The notes under the pieces are model-generated. The model had not been told where the DNA came from. It saw only the letters and a program-made list of their open reading frames with translations, and did no database searches. The translations under genes and the position numbers were made by a program. This document shows, piece by piece, positions 34,759-42,956 of a stretch of DNA of 64,000 nt; position 1 is the first letter of the stretch, and every line of letters starts with the position of its first letter. The DNA comes from NORP181 sp047623555 (GTDB lineage Bacteria > Pseudomonadota > Alphaproteobacteria > Rhodobacterales > Rhodobacteraceae). The stretch spans positions 1 to 64,000 of the forward strand of contig JBLHMP010000002.1 in the NCBI GenBank assembly GCA_047623555.1, written 5' to 3'.

Positions 34759-35790
34759 ATGAGCGACCTCTTTCTTCAACTACTGAACGGGCTCGACAAG
34801 GGCTCTGCTTATGCGCTTATTGCGCTTGGGCTGACACTGATTTTTGGCACGCTGGGCGTGGTCAATTTCGCCCACGGCGCGCTGTTTATGATCGGCGCGT
34901 TCTGCGCGGTCACATTGCAGGCGATTCTGAAAATCAGCTCTGAATCCATTGATCCGACAAAGGTTGATTTCCTCGGCAAACCGCTGGTGGTCAAAACACC
35001 CTATGTCGAAACCTGGTTTGGCCCCGAAATGGGCGCGGCAATCATCGACTGGTCCGTGCCTTTGGCGATCATATTCGCCATTCCGGTCATGGTTATGGTT
35101 GGGTTCATCATGGAACGCGGCCTGATCAAGCATTTCTATAACCGCCCTCATGCCGACCAAATTCTAGTGACCTTTGGTCTGGCCATCGTGGTTCAGGAAG
35201 TCATCAAATACTATTATGGCGCCAACCCGATCCCGACCCCTGCCCCCCAAATGTTCGCCGGATCCTATGATTTTGGTGTCTCGGTTGGCTTTGATCCGGG
35301 GCTGGTGATCTATCCGTTCTGGCGGTTGATCTATTTCGCCTTTTCGTTGGTTGTCATCAGCGGCATCTTTGCCTTCCTGCGCTTTACCACCTTTGGCATG
35401 GTTGTGCGCGCCGGCATGGTCGATCGGCAAACTGTTTCGCTGCTGGGCATCAACATTGACCGGCGCTTTACCATTATGTTCGGGGTTGCGGCGGCAGTCG
35501 CGGGATTAGCCGGGGTGATGTACACGCCGATCAGTTCACCGAACTATCACATGGGCATGGATTTCCTAGTACTAAGCTTTGTTGTGGTCGTTGTCGGCGG
35601 CATGGGATCATTGCCGGGCGCGGTTCTGGCCGGGTTCCTGCTGGGTATTCTTGAGAGCTTTGCCTCGATGAACGAGGTCAAAGCCATTATTCCAGGCATT
35701 GATCAAATCATCGTATTCTTGGTTGCAATCATCATCCTTCTGGCGCGTCCCCGCGGCCTGATGGGTAAAAAAGGTGTGATGGAGGATTAG
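34759..35790 (+). CDS. livH: Branched-chain amino acid-type ABC permease, LivH family
   Basis: A 343-residue permease with about eight helices. Its N-terminus LLNGLDKGSAYALIALGLTLIFGTLGVVNFAHGA is the standard LivH opening (shown here across helix 1 and 2). Later come VRAGMVDRQTVSLLGINI and VVVVGGMGSLPGAVLAGF. It has an insertion relative to E. coli LivH (308 aa) near residues 55-95. It pairs with the LivM-type permease that starts 3 nt after its stop. Confidence 0.92.
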   Translation: MSDLFLQLLNGLDKGSAYALIALGLTLIFGTLGVVNFAHGALFMIGAFCAVTLQAILKISSESIDPTKVDFLGKPLVVKTPYVETWFGPEMGAAIIDWSVPLAIIFAIPVMVMVGFIMERGLIKHFYNRPHADQILVTFGLAIVVQEVIKYYYGANPIPTPAPQMFAGSYDFGVSVGFDPGLVIYPFWRLIYFAFSLVVISGIFAFLRFTTFGMVVRAGMVDRQTVSLLGINIDRRFTIMFGVAAAVAGLAGVMYTPISSPNYHMGMDFLVLSFVVVVVGGMGSLPGAVLAGFLLGILESFASMNEVKAIIPGIDQIIVFLVAIIILLARPRGLMGKKGVMED

Positions 35791-35793
35791 AAC

Positions 35794-37011
35794 ATGCTGG
35801 GATTAAACAAAAAAGACACGAGCCTGCTGGTTTTTGTAACGCTTATCACCTTTCTCGCGCCGTTCATTATGAACCCGTTTCCAACAGACTCCGGGATGGC
35901 GATCTTTAACGCCGGATACCCGGACCTGATGCAGCGGTTTGTGATCTATGGTATCTTTGCCATCGGCTTTAACATCCTGTTCGGGCTGACCGGTTACCTG
36001 TCCTTTGGACATGCCGCGTTTCTGGGCATCGGCAGCTATTCGGCCGTTTGGATGTTCAAGCTACTGAGCATGAACATCATTCCGGGCATTATCCTTGCCA
36101 CATTGGTATCGGGGATATTTGCGCTGGCCATTGGCTTTATCACGCTGCGCCGTTCGGGCATCTATTTCTCGATCCTGACGCTGGCCTTTGCGCAGATGAT
36201 GTACAAAGTCGCCTATTCGGTGCTCACACCTCTGACCAACGGCGAAACCGGCCTGCAAATTCGTCTGAACGATCCACGTATTCTGGACGGGCTACGCGAA
36301 AGCGACACCTTGCCGGTGACAAACCTGTTTGGCCTTGAGATGCGTAACACAGCCGAGTTGCAACTGGGCGCATGGGATTTCCAGTTCAACGTCGGGTTTT
36401 ATGTTGCGGCCGTTGTCATGCTGGTGATGTTCTACATCTCGATCCGCATATTCCGCTCTCCCTTTGGCATCATGCTGCGGGCGGTGAAATCCAACCAACA
36501 GCGGATGAGCTATACTGGCCTGAACTCACGCCCCTATACGCTCGCGGCGTTTGTTATCTCGGGCATGTATGCCGGGTTGGCCGGTGGTCTACTGGCCTGT
36601 ATGGACCCGCTTGCCGGTGCCGAACGGATGCAGTGGACCGCATCAGGTGAAGTCGTGTTAATGACCATTCTGGGTGGGACTGGCACCTTGCTGGGGCCGG
36701 TTCTAGGCGCTGGATTCATCAAATACTTTGAGAACATTTTCTCAAAGATCAACAACAACGTGTTGCATGGCTGGTTTGATTTCCTTCCCGACGGGCTGGA
36801 GAACTTTCTTGTCACCATCGTGCATCCGTTTGTCGGCGAAGGCTGGAGCCTGACGCTGGGTCTGTTGTTCATGGGCATCGTAGTGTTCCTGCCCGGTGGT
36901 CTGATCGAAGGCGGCCAACGCATCGGCAAAATGTTTAAACGTAAACCCAAAGGCACAGGCGGTCCGGATAAAGAACATCATCCGAAACATACCCCGCATG
37001 TTGCCGAATAA
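35794..37011 (+). CDS. livM: Branched-chain amino acid-type ABC permease, LivM family
   Basis: A 405-residue permease with motifs GLTGYLSFGHAAFLGIGSYS, ITLRRSGIYFSILTLAFAQM, LRAVKSNQQRMSYTGLN and TILGGTGTLLGPVLGAG. The hydrophilic tail is rich in Lys and His. It is the second membrane subunit of the importer. The ATPase genes livG and livF follow after 11 nt each. Confidence 0.92.
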   Translation: MLGLNKKDTSLLVFVTLITFLAPFIMNPFPTDSGMAIFNAGYPDLMQRFVIYGIFAIGFNILFGLTGYLSFGHAAFLGIGSYSAVWMFKLLSMNIIPGIILATLVSGIFALAIGFITLRRSGIYFSILTLAFAQMMYKVAYSVLTPLTNGETGLQIRLNDPRILDGLRESDTLPVTNLFGLEMRNTAELQLGAWDFQFNVGFYVAAVVMLVMFYISIRIFRSPFGIMLRAVKSNQQRMSYTGLNSRPYTLAAFVISGMYAGLAGGLLACMDPLAGAERMQWTASGEVVLMTILGGTGTLLGPVLGAGFIKYFENIFSKINNNVLHGWFDFLPDGLENFLVTIVHPFVGEGWSLTLGLLFMGIVVFLPGGLIEGGQRIGKMFKRKPKGTGGPDKEHHPKHTPHVAE

Positions 37012-37022
37012 GGATCAGAGTA

Positions 37023-37778
37023 ATGGGAATCCTTGAAGTCAAAGGCGTCAACAAACGCTTTGGAGGCCTGCAGGCACTGGGCAACGTAAACCTATCTGTA
37101 GCTGAAAACACCGTTCATGCCATCATCGGGCCAAACGGCGCCGGGAAATCCACCTTGCTGAATTGTCTGGTGGGCAAGCTAATCCCGGACACCGGATCGG
37201 TAATGTTTGACGGCCAGTCGGTACTGGGGCGCAAGCCTTATGAGATCAACCAGATGGGCATCAGCCGGGTGTTTCAGACGCCAGAAATCTTTGGTGATCT
37301 GACGGTGATGGAAAACATGATGATCCCTTGCTTCGCTAAACGCGACGGATCGTTCAAGTTGAACGCCATCAACCCGGTGTCCAAACAGATGGACATCATC
37401 GAGCACGCCGAGAGCATGCTAGTGGACATGAACATGGCCGACAAACGCAACATGCACGCGGCGGCCCTGTCGCGTGGTGACAAACGGCGGCTGGAAATCG
37501 GCATGTGTCTAAGTCAGGAACCACGACTGTTGCTGCTGGACGAACCCACTGCCGGCATGGCGCGGGCCGACACCAACAACACCATCGACCTACTGAAACG
37601 CATCAAAGATGAACGTGACATCACTATCGCCATCATTGAACACGACATGCATGTGGTGTTCTCACTGGCGGAGCGCATCACCGTTCTGGCCCAAGGCACG
37701 CCCTTGGTCGAAGACACCCCTGAAAACATCAAAATCCACCCCAAGGTACGCGAAGCGTATCTGGGTGAGTCGGTCTAA
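37023..37778 (+). CDS. livG: ABC importer ATPase, LivG family
   Basis: A 251-residue ATPase. Walker A is IIGPNGAGKSTLLN, the Q-loop region VFQTPEIFGDLTVMENMM, the signature variant LSRGDKRRLEIGMCLSQEP, Walker B LLLLDEPTAGMAR, and the switch His is in IIEHDMHVVFSLAERI. The LivG type is recognised by the C-terminal end (IKIHPKVREAYLGE). The signature has Arg in place of the second Gly (LSRGD), a substitution seen in some LivG relatives. Confidence 0.92.
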   Translation: MGILEVKGVNKRFGGLQALGNVNLSVAENTVHAIIGPNGAGKSTLLNCLVGKLIPDTGSVMFDGQSVLGRKPYEINQMGISRVFQTPEIFGDLTVMENMMIPCFAKRDGSFKLNAINPVSKQMDIIEHAESMLVDMNMADKRNMHAAALSRGDKRRLEIGMCLSQEPRLLLLDEPTAGMARADTNNTIDLLKRIKDERDITIAIIEHDMHVVFSLAERITVLAQGTPLVEDTPENIKIHPKVREAYLGESV

Positions 37779-37789
37779 GGAGCCCCATT

Positions 37790-38545
37790 ATGAACCCCAA
37801 CACCGACTTTTCCAAAAACGCCAATGTCGCCAAAACTGCCCCGGCGTTTCTGTCAATCTGGGACATGCACGCCTATTACGGCGAGAGCTATATCGTGCAG
37901 GGCATCACTTTTAACCTGCACGAAGGCGAAATTCTTGCTTTGCTCGGCCGCAATGGAGCGGGCAAAACCTCGACCCTGCGCGCCATTGCCCGGATGAATG
38001 ATCCGCAGTTGACGCATGGTGAAATCTGGTTGGATCACAGCCCACTGCACAAAATGGCCAGCCACGAAGCGGCGCAATTGGGGCTGGCTTTGGTACCCGA
38101 AGATCGCCGTATCATTCAGGGCCTGACCGTTGAGGAAAACCTGCAACTGGCGCAGATTGCCCCGCCCATCGGCTGGTCGCTGGACCGTCTGTACGATCTA
38201 TTCCCGCGTCTGGGTGAGCGGCGCAAACAAGAGGGCTCAACCCTGTCCGGCGGCGAGCAACAGATGCTGGCCATCGCGCGTGCCCTCGCGCGTGACCTGA
38301 AAGTTCTGTTGCTGGATGAACCTTACGAAGGTCTGGCACCGGTGATTGTTGATGAAATCGAAAAAATCCTCATCCACATCAAAGAACAGGGCATCACCAC
38401 GGTGCTTGTTGAACAAAACGCGGTGCGGGCACTGAAACTGGCGGATCGCGCCGTCATTCTTGAGACCGGAGTCATCGTCTTTGATGGCACCGCCTCTGAA
38501 GTTCTGGAAAACGAAGAGCTGCGTGCCGAATATCTGGCGCTCTGA
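37790..38545 (+). CDS. livF: ABC importer ATPase, LivF family
   Basis: A 251-residue ATPase. Walker A is LLGRNGAGKTSTLRAI, the motif LVPEDRRIIQGLTVEENL is typical of LivF, the signature is LSGGEQQMLAIARALARD, Walker B VLLLDEPYEGLAP, and the end is VLENEELRAEYLAL. About 15 extra N-terminal residues precede the domain. It is the last gene of the importer operon, followed by the strong terminator at 38563-38603. Confidence 0.93.
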   Translation: MNPNTDFSKNANVAKTAPAFLSIWDMHAYYGESYIVQGITFNLHEGEILALLGRNGAGKTSTLRAIARMNDPQLTHGEIWLDHSPLHKMASHEAAQLGLALVPEDRRIIQGLTVEENLQLAQIAPPIGWSLDRLYDLFPRLGERRKQEGSTLSGGEQQMLAIARALARDLKVLLLDEPYEGLAPVIVDEIEKILIHIKEQGITTVLVEQNAVRALKLADRAVILETGVIVFDGTASEVLENEELRAEYLAL

Positions 38546-38562
38546 CGTAACAGCTATTTTGA

Positions 38563-38603
38563 GACGGCAAAGGGCCGACTCATTGAGTCGGCCCTTTGCC
38601 GTC
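38563..38603. terminator. Rho-independent terminator after livF
   Basis: A perfect 19-bp stem, GACGGCAAAGGGCCGACTC with its reverse complement at 38585-38603, has a 3-nt loop ATT. It is flanked by TTTT on the left and AAAA on the right, so it looks functional in both directions. It separates the importer operon from accBC. Confidence 0.93.
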
Positions 38604-38674
38604 AAAACCGGATGATCCCAGACCCGCGTTTTTGACCAATTTAACAGGTTCCGACCTTGTGAAAGACATGGCGC

Positions 38675-38703
38675 TTTTCACCGCCTTCACCTTGGCCTAT
38701 AAT
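38675..38703 (+). promoter_or_regulatory. Candidate sigma-70 promoter for accB-accC
   Basis: A perfect -10 hexamer TATAAT lies at 38698-38703 with TTTTCA 17 nt upstream (38675-38680) as a weak -35. It lies 75 nt before the accB ATG and after the livF terminator. It was assigned by eye only. Confidence 0.5.
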
Positions 38704-38778
38704 CGAAAGTCGAAACAGCCCCGCGTATCAACAGATGGGGCAGGACTTGGGCATACCGGAACAGGGTCGAGGACAAAT

Positions 38779-39270
38779 ATGAAAAGCACCAAACACGATT
38801 CAGATGTGGCATTCATCACGGCGCTGGCCGAATTGCTGCGCGACAATGATCTGACAGAATTGCACGTCAAACGCGACTATGGCGAAGATGACAGCCTGAA
38901 TGTGCGGGTCAGCCGCGCCGCGCCGGCGCCAATAATGGCAGCCGCGCCCATCGCCATGGCGGCCCCGGCCCTTGCGGCGCCCGCCGCAACAATTGCCGCC
39001 GCCCCTGTCGGTACGGTTGATGATCCGGCCAGCCATCCGGGTGCTGTTACCTCGCCTATGGTTGGAACGGTTTATTTGCAGGCCGAACCTGAGTCGCCCA
39101 GTTTTATAACTGTCGGAGCCTCGATCACCGAAGGCGATACGTTGCTGATCATCGAAGCGATGAAAACGATGAACCACATTCCGGCACCAAAGTCCGGCAC
39201 TATCAAACGCATTCTGGTCGATGACGGCGCCACCGTTGAATTCGGCACTCCACTGGTCATTATCGAATAG
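38779..39270 (+). CDS. accB: Acetyl-CoA carboxylase biotin carboxyl carrier protein
   Basis: A 163-residue BCCP. The N-terminal helical part (DVAFITALAELLRDNDLTEL) is followed by an Ala/Pro-rich flexible linker (residues ~50-85). The C-terminal biotinyl domain has the biotinylated Lys in IEAMKTMNHIPA. The ATG at 38779 with GAGG upstream is the start; the open frame back to 38596 runs into the terminator and is not coding. It works with biotin carboxylase in the first step of fatty acid synthesis. accC starts 9 nt downstream. Confidence 0.95.
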   Translation: MKSTKHDSDVAFITALAELLRDNDLTELHVKRDYGEDDSLNVRVSRAAPAPIMAAAPIAMAAPALAAPAATIAAAPVGTVDDPASHPGAVTSPMVGTVYLQAEPESPSFITVGASITEGDTLLIIEAMKTMNHIPAPKSGTIKRILVDDGATVEFGTPLVIIE

Positions 39271-39279
39271 GGTCGCCCA

Positions 39280-40632
39280 ATGTTTGACAAGATCCTGATC
39301 GCCAATCGTGGTGAAATCGCCCTGCGCGTCATTCGTGCGGCCCGTGAAATGGGCATTGCCACCGTGGCCGTGCATTCAACCGCTGACAGTGACGCCATGC
39401 ATGTGCGCATGGCCGATGAATCCGTCTGCATCGGCCCACCGGCCAGCGCCCAAAGCTATCTTTCGATCCCGGCCATCATTGCCGCCTGTGAAATCACTGG
39501 CGCGCAGGCAATCCATCCCGGCTATGGATTTCTGTCGGAAAATGCCAACTTTGTGCAGATCATCCAGGACCACGGCCTGACCTTTATCGGCCCGACAGCG
39601 GACCATATCCGCGTCATGGGCGACAAGATCACCGCCAAAGACACCATGAAAGCGCTTGGCGTGCCCTGCGTTCCGGGCAGCGAAGGTGGCGTGCCAACCT
39701 TGGCCGAGGCGCAGAAAATTGGCGCCGAAATGGGCTATCCAGTCATTATAAAGGCCACCGCAGGTGGTGGTGGCAAAGGCATGAAAGTTGCCCAAACTGC
39801 CGCAGATATGGAAATGGCGTTTCTGACCGCCCGCGCCGAAGGCAAATCAAACTTTGGCAATGACGAAGTCTATATCGAGAAATATCTAACCACACCGCGC
39901 CACATCGAAATTCAGGTGTTTGGCGATGGCAAAGGCGGTGCCGTGCATCTGGGCGAACGCGATTGTTCGTTGCAGCGGCGTCACCAAAAGGTGTTTGAAG
40001 AGGCCCCAGGCCCGACCATAACCCCCGAGCAACGCGCCCGTATCGGCAAAACCTGTGCCGATGCTGTGGCCAATATCAACTATGCTGGCGCCGGAACCAT
40101 TGAGTTTCTGTTTGAGAGGGACGAGTTCTTTTTCATCGAGATGAACACCCGCCTGCAGGTCGAACATCCGGTGACCGAGGCCATTTTCAACATCGATCTG
40201 GTCCGTGAACAAATCCGCGTCGCCGCCGGTCTGCCGATGTCGTTCATCCAAGAGGACCTAACCATTGATGGCCACGCCATTGAGGTCCGCCTGAACGCCG
40301 AAAAGCTGCCTAATTTCGCGCCCTGCCCCGGCAGAATCAGCCAATACCACGCCCCCGGTGGGCTGGGTATTCGGATGGATTCAGCACTCTATGACGGCTA
40401 TTCCATCCCACCCTACTACGACAGCCTGATCGGCAAACTGATCGTGCATGGCCGTGACCGACCCGAGGCATTGGCCCGTCTGAGCCGCGCGTTGGGAGAG
40501 TTGATCATCGATGGTGTCGACACCACGATTCCGCTGTTTCACGCGCTGTTGCAGGAACCCGATGTTCTAAGTGGCAATTACAATATCCACTGGCTGGAAC
40601 ATTGGCTGGAAAACAATCTGGTCGAAGAATAA
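39280..40632 (+). CDS. accC: Acetyl-CoA carboxylase biotin carboxylase
   Basis: A 450-residue biotin carboxylase of the ATP-grasp fold. Motifs seen: FDKILIANRGEIALRVIRA, HPGYGFLSENA, the glycine-rich loop KATAGGGGKGMKV, ERDCSLQRRHQKVFEEAP, and EMNTRLQVEHPVTE with the catalytic residues. The length is normal. It carboxylates the biotin on AccB using ATP and bicarbonate. It forms an operon with accB and probably aat, which starts 48 nt later. Confidence 0.96.
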   Translation: MFDKILIANRGEIALRVIRAAREMGIATVAVHSTADSDAMHVRMADESVCIGPPASAQSYLSIPAIIAACEITGAQAIHPGYGFLSENANFVQIIQDHGLTFIGPTADHIRVMGDKITAKDTMKALGVPCVPGSEGGVPTLAEAQKIGAEMGYPVIIKATAGGGGKGMKVAQTAADMEMAFLTARAEGKSNFGNDEVYIEKYLTTPRHIEIQVFGDGKGGAVHLGERDCSLQRRHQKVFEEAPGPTITPEQRARIGKTCADAVANINYAGAGTIEFLFERDEFFFIEMNTRLQVEHPVTEAIFNIDLVREQIRVAAGLPMSFIQEDLTIDGHAIEVRLNAEKLPNFAPCPGRISQYHAPGGLGIRMDSALYDGYSIPPYYDSLIGKLIVHGRDRPEALARLSRALGELIIDGVDTTIPLFHALLQEPDVLSGNYNIHWLEHWLENNLVEE

Positions 40633-40680
40633 GGCGGTTGGATCACGCGGCACAGCCACCTGACCCCGGACATAGGCGCG

Positions 40681-41313
40681 ATGAACCTGACACCTGACAT
40701 CCTGTTGCGCGGCTATTCCATCGGCATTTTCCCGATGGCGGATCATCGCGATGATGATGATATTTTCTGGGTTGATCCCCGACGGCGCGGCATCATGCCG
40801 TTGGACGGGTTTCACATATCACGATCCCTCGCACGTCGGTTGCGAGGGGCGGCCTATCAGATCACGATCAACGTTGATTTTGCTGGCGTTGTCGACGGCT
40901 GTGCCGATCGGAGCGAGACCTGGATTAACGACGAGATACGTTGCCATTATCTGCATCTGCACCAAGCTGGGCACGCCCATTCACTAGAGGTTTGGGATGG
41001 TCCTGATCTGGTTGGCGGCGTCTATGGCGTGGTTCTGGGGGCGGCGTTTTTTGGCGAAAGCATGTTTTCGCGCCGTACAGACACGTCCAAAATTGCGCTG
41101 GCCTATCTGGTGGATCGGCTAAATCGAGCCAACTTTACCCTGCTTGATACGCAGTTTCTCACCGAGCATCTGGCCTCTCTGGGTGGAATTGAAATCTCAA
41201 GAGCCGACTATCGACGTCGTCTTGAGCAGGCTATTGTTCGTAATGCCAGTTTCACCACGCCTGCTCTGTCCTCAACTCAGGACGTGATACAGCGCAATAT
41301 CCAGACGTCATAA
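40681..41313 (+). CDS. aat: Leucyl/phenylalanyl-tRNA--protein transferase
   Basis: A 210-residue enzyme that adds Leu or Phe from aminoacyl-tRNA to N-terminal Arg/Lys of proteins, marking them for ClpS-ClpAP degradation. Motifs: GYSIGIFPMAD, WVDPRRRGIMPLDGFHISRS, TWINDEI, GHAHSLEVWDG, GESMFSR and LDTQFLTEHLASLGG. It lies downstream of accC on the same strand. Its last 37 nt overlap the 3' end of the convergent DUF2155 gene. Confidence 0.94.
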   Translation: MNLTPDILLRGYSIGIFPMADHRDDDDIFWVDPRRRGIMPLDGFHISRSLARRLRGAAYQITINVDFAGVVDGCADRSETWINDEIRCHYLHLHQAGHAHSLEVWDGPDLVGGVYGVVLGAAFFGESMFSRRTDTSKIALAYLVDRLNRANFTLLDTQFLTEHLASLGGIEISRADYRRRLEQAIVRNASFTTPALSSTQDVIQRNIQTS

Positions 41314-41639
41314 CGGCTGTGGTCCAGCGCATTCAATGCCGGTGCCGACGCGATCATCCAACCCTCAAACTCGGTGGCGGCCAGCCCTGTTTCGCGGATG
41401 GTCAGAAACGCATAGGCGTCGCCGGTGGGATTTTCCGCCGGATAGCGACAATCGGCCAGCCCAACCTCAAGCCCAAACACCTGCACAATTCCGCCACGGC
41501 CTACCTCAACATCAACGGTGCGGCCGTTAACCTTATCTAGCCCGCGCAAAACCACGCCGCGGCCAGAGGCAGCAACGCCATCCAGCGCCGCCGCAGCCGT
41601 CCCAAAACACAGTACAAAGGCGCAGATCAGTCGAATCAC
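41277..41639 (-). CDS. DUF2155 protein, secreted
   Basis: A 120-residue protein with an N-terminal signal peptide (IRLICAFVLCFGTAAAALD). The DUF2155 core contains LRGLDKVNGRTVDVEV, LADCRYP, and EGWMIASAPALNALDHSRYDVWILRC. These small periplasmic proteins are common in alphaproteobacteria beside the complex I accessory and MCE genes seen here, but their role is unknown. It overlaps the mlaD stop by 4 nt upstream and aat by 37 nt at the convergent end. Confidence 0.88.
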   Translation of the reverse strand: MIRLICAFVLCFGTAAAALDGVAASGRGVVLRGLDKVNGRTVDVEVGRGGIVQVFGLEVGLADCRYPAENPTGDAYAFLTIRETGLAATEFEGWMIASAPALNALDHSRYDVWILRCITS

Positions 41640-42085
41640 TCGCCGCCCCCACCCGAGACGAATTTCAGCAACAGCGAGATCAGGCTGACCGCGCCTTGCG
41701 TGTCTTCAATCTCGTCTCCGGATTCAAAATAGAACAGCGAAGCACCCGGCATAATCTCAACAAAATTGCCACCAAGCAGCCCCTCAGATGAGATCACAAT
41801 GGCGCTGTCTTCAGGAATTTCTATATCAGCCGAAACCGAAAAAACCGTATCTGCGCGATAGCTTTCGGGGTTCAGGGCAACCTGCGTCACGGTTCCGATC
41901 TTGACCCCAGCCAGCCGCACATCTGTGCCAACCGACACGCCTTCAAGCGATCGGAAACTGGCCAGCAATGGGTAGGCCTCACCGCCCCGGGACAGGCCAG
42001 TCGCCTGCCCGGCAAAGACCGCAAACGCGACCGCAGCGGCCAGAACGGCGCCGCCCACAAGAACTTCGGTTGGATTATGCGACAT
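41636..42085 (-). CDS. mlaD: MlaD-type MCE protein of phospholipid transport
   Basis: A 149-residue protein with one N-terminal helix (residues ~9-27) and one MCE domain (YPLLASFRSLEGVSVGTDVRLAGVKIGTV, read across the domain start, then SSEGLLGGNFVEIMPG), with a short hydrophobic tail VSLISLLLKFVSG. In the Mla system it forms a hexameric lipid-conducting ring in the periplasm with the MlaFEB ABC complex. The other mla genes are not in this window. It is followed by DUF2155 with a 4-nt overlap. Confidence 0.92.
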   Translation of the reverse strand: MSHNPTEVLVGGAVLAAAVAFAVFAGQATGLSRGGEAYPLLASFRSLEGVSVGTDVRLAGVKIGTVTQVALNPESYRADTVFSVSADIEIPEDSAIVISSEGLLGGNFVEIMPGASLFYFESGDEIEDTQGAVSLISLLLKFVSGGGGE

Positions 42086-42097
42086 CTGCGCGCTTTC

Positions 42098-42481
42098 TTA
42101 CTCGGGGGTCCAGGCCTGATAATCGTCACGTTTGGCCGGAGCCGACTGACGCAACGACCCGGACGGCGCATAGGCCATCACGGTGCCGCTCAGATTGTCC
42201 TGATGTGGTTTTTCCCAGCTTTTATGGGTCAATGGCTTGTCTGTTGGCGGCTCATCCCACGTGCGGTGTAGCCAGCCATGCCAATCCGGACTGATGCGGC
42301 TTGCCTCAGGTTCGCCGTTAAAAATCACCCAGCGTTTGGAATCATCTTTGGTCTTGTAATAGATGTTGCCCTGCTCATCCTCGCCTACTTTTACGCCTTT
42401 ACGGGCAGTAAAAAGCTGCGTGTTCAGAGTCGGACCCGTCCACCAGGTGACGGCGCGAAGTAATGTGTTCAGGATGCCCAT
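42098..42481 (-). CDS. NDUFA12/B17.2-like complex I accessory subunit
   Basis: A 127-residue homologue of the mitochondrial complex I subunit NDUFA12, found in alphaproteobacterial complex I. Diagnostic parts are TWWTGPTLNTQLFTARKGVK, VGEDEQGNIYYK, RWVIFNGEPEASRISPDWHG, and WLHRTWDEPPT. The ATG at 42481 is preferred over 42496 because family members begin close to the TWWTG motif. It is co-directional with mlaD (12 nt). Confidence 0.92.
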   Translation of the reverse strand: MGILNTLLRAVTWWTGPTLNTQLFTARKGVKVGEDEQGNIYYKTKDDSKRWVIFNGEPEASRISPDWHGWLHRTWDEPPTDKPLTHKSWEKPHQDNLSGTVMAYAPSGSLRQSAPAKRDDYQAWTPE

Positions 42482-42568
42482 TGATGCCTCCGGCAATGTG
42501 TTGATGCAGATATGCCCGATGCACGCGCCAAGGTCCAGTGGCCTACGCAGGACATTGGCGTTTCGCCG

Positions 42569-42949
42569 CTAGGGCATTCGCGCCGTTACCTCGATTTCGA
42601 TCTTCATTTCCGGGTTCATCAGCGCCGCAATAATCATCGTTGCCGCCGGTTTTGCAGTCCCAAAGGCCGCGCGCAGATGTGGCCAGCAGGCCTCAAAGTC
42701 ATCGCCATTGGGCAATATATAGCGTGCCCGAACCACATGATTTAGGTTCGTACCCGCCTCAACGAGCGCCTTATCAATTGTTTTCAGGATGTTGGCGCAT
42801 TGATCGCCAACATCCTGAGGCATTTCCATTGTGTCATAATCATAGCCAGTCGTCCCGGCCACAAAGACCCAACCATCACTGACAACAGCCCGGGAATAGC
42901 CGATCTGTTCCTCGAACGGCGATCCCGATGATATATGTCTGACAGGCAT
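42569..42949 (-). CDS. RidA-family protein
   Basis: A 126-residue member of the YjgF/YER057c/UK114 (Rid) family, homotrimeric proteins, several of which hydrolyse reactive enamines and imines. Motifs seen: GYSRAVVSDGWVFVAGTTGYD, QCANILKTIDKALVEAG, VRARYILPNG, and a C-terminal KIEIEVTARMP. The Arg that binds carboxylate in RidA is at VRARYI. Substrate preference is not predictable from sequence. It lies 7 nt downstream of clpX on the same strand. Confidence 0.9.
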   Translation of the reverse strand: MPVRHISSGSPFEEQIGYSRAVVSDGWVFVAGTTGYDYDTMEMPQDVGDQCANILKTIDKALVEAGTNLNHVVRARYILPNGDDFEACWPHLRAAFGTAKPAATMIIAALMNPEMKIEIEVTARMP

Positions 42950-42956
42950 TGCCGGA

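Noticed and set aside
38596..38778. Upstream extension of accB
   Set aside because: It begins inside the terminator stem after livF and lacks the BCCP N-terminal pattern; the ATG at 38779 has a good ribosome binding site.
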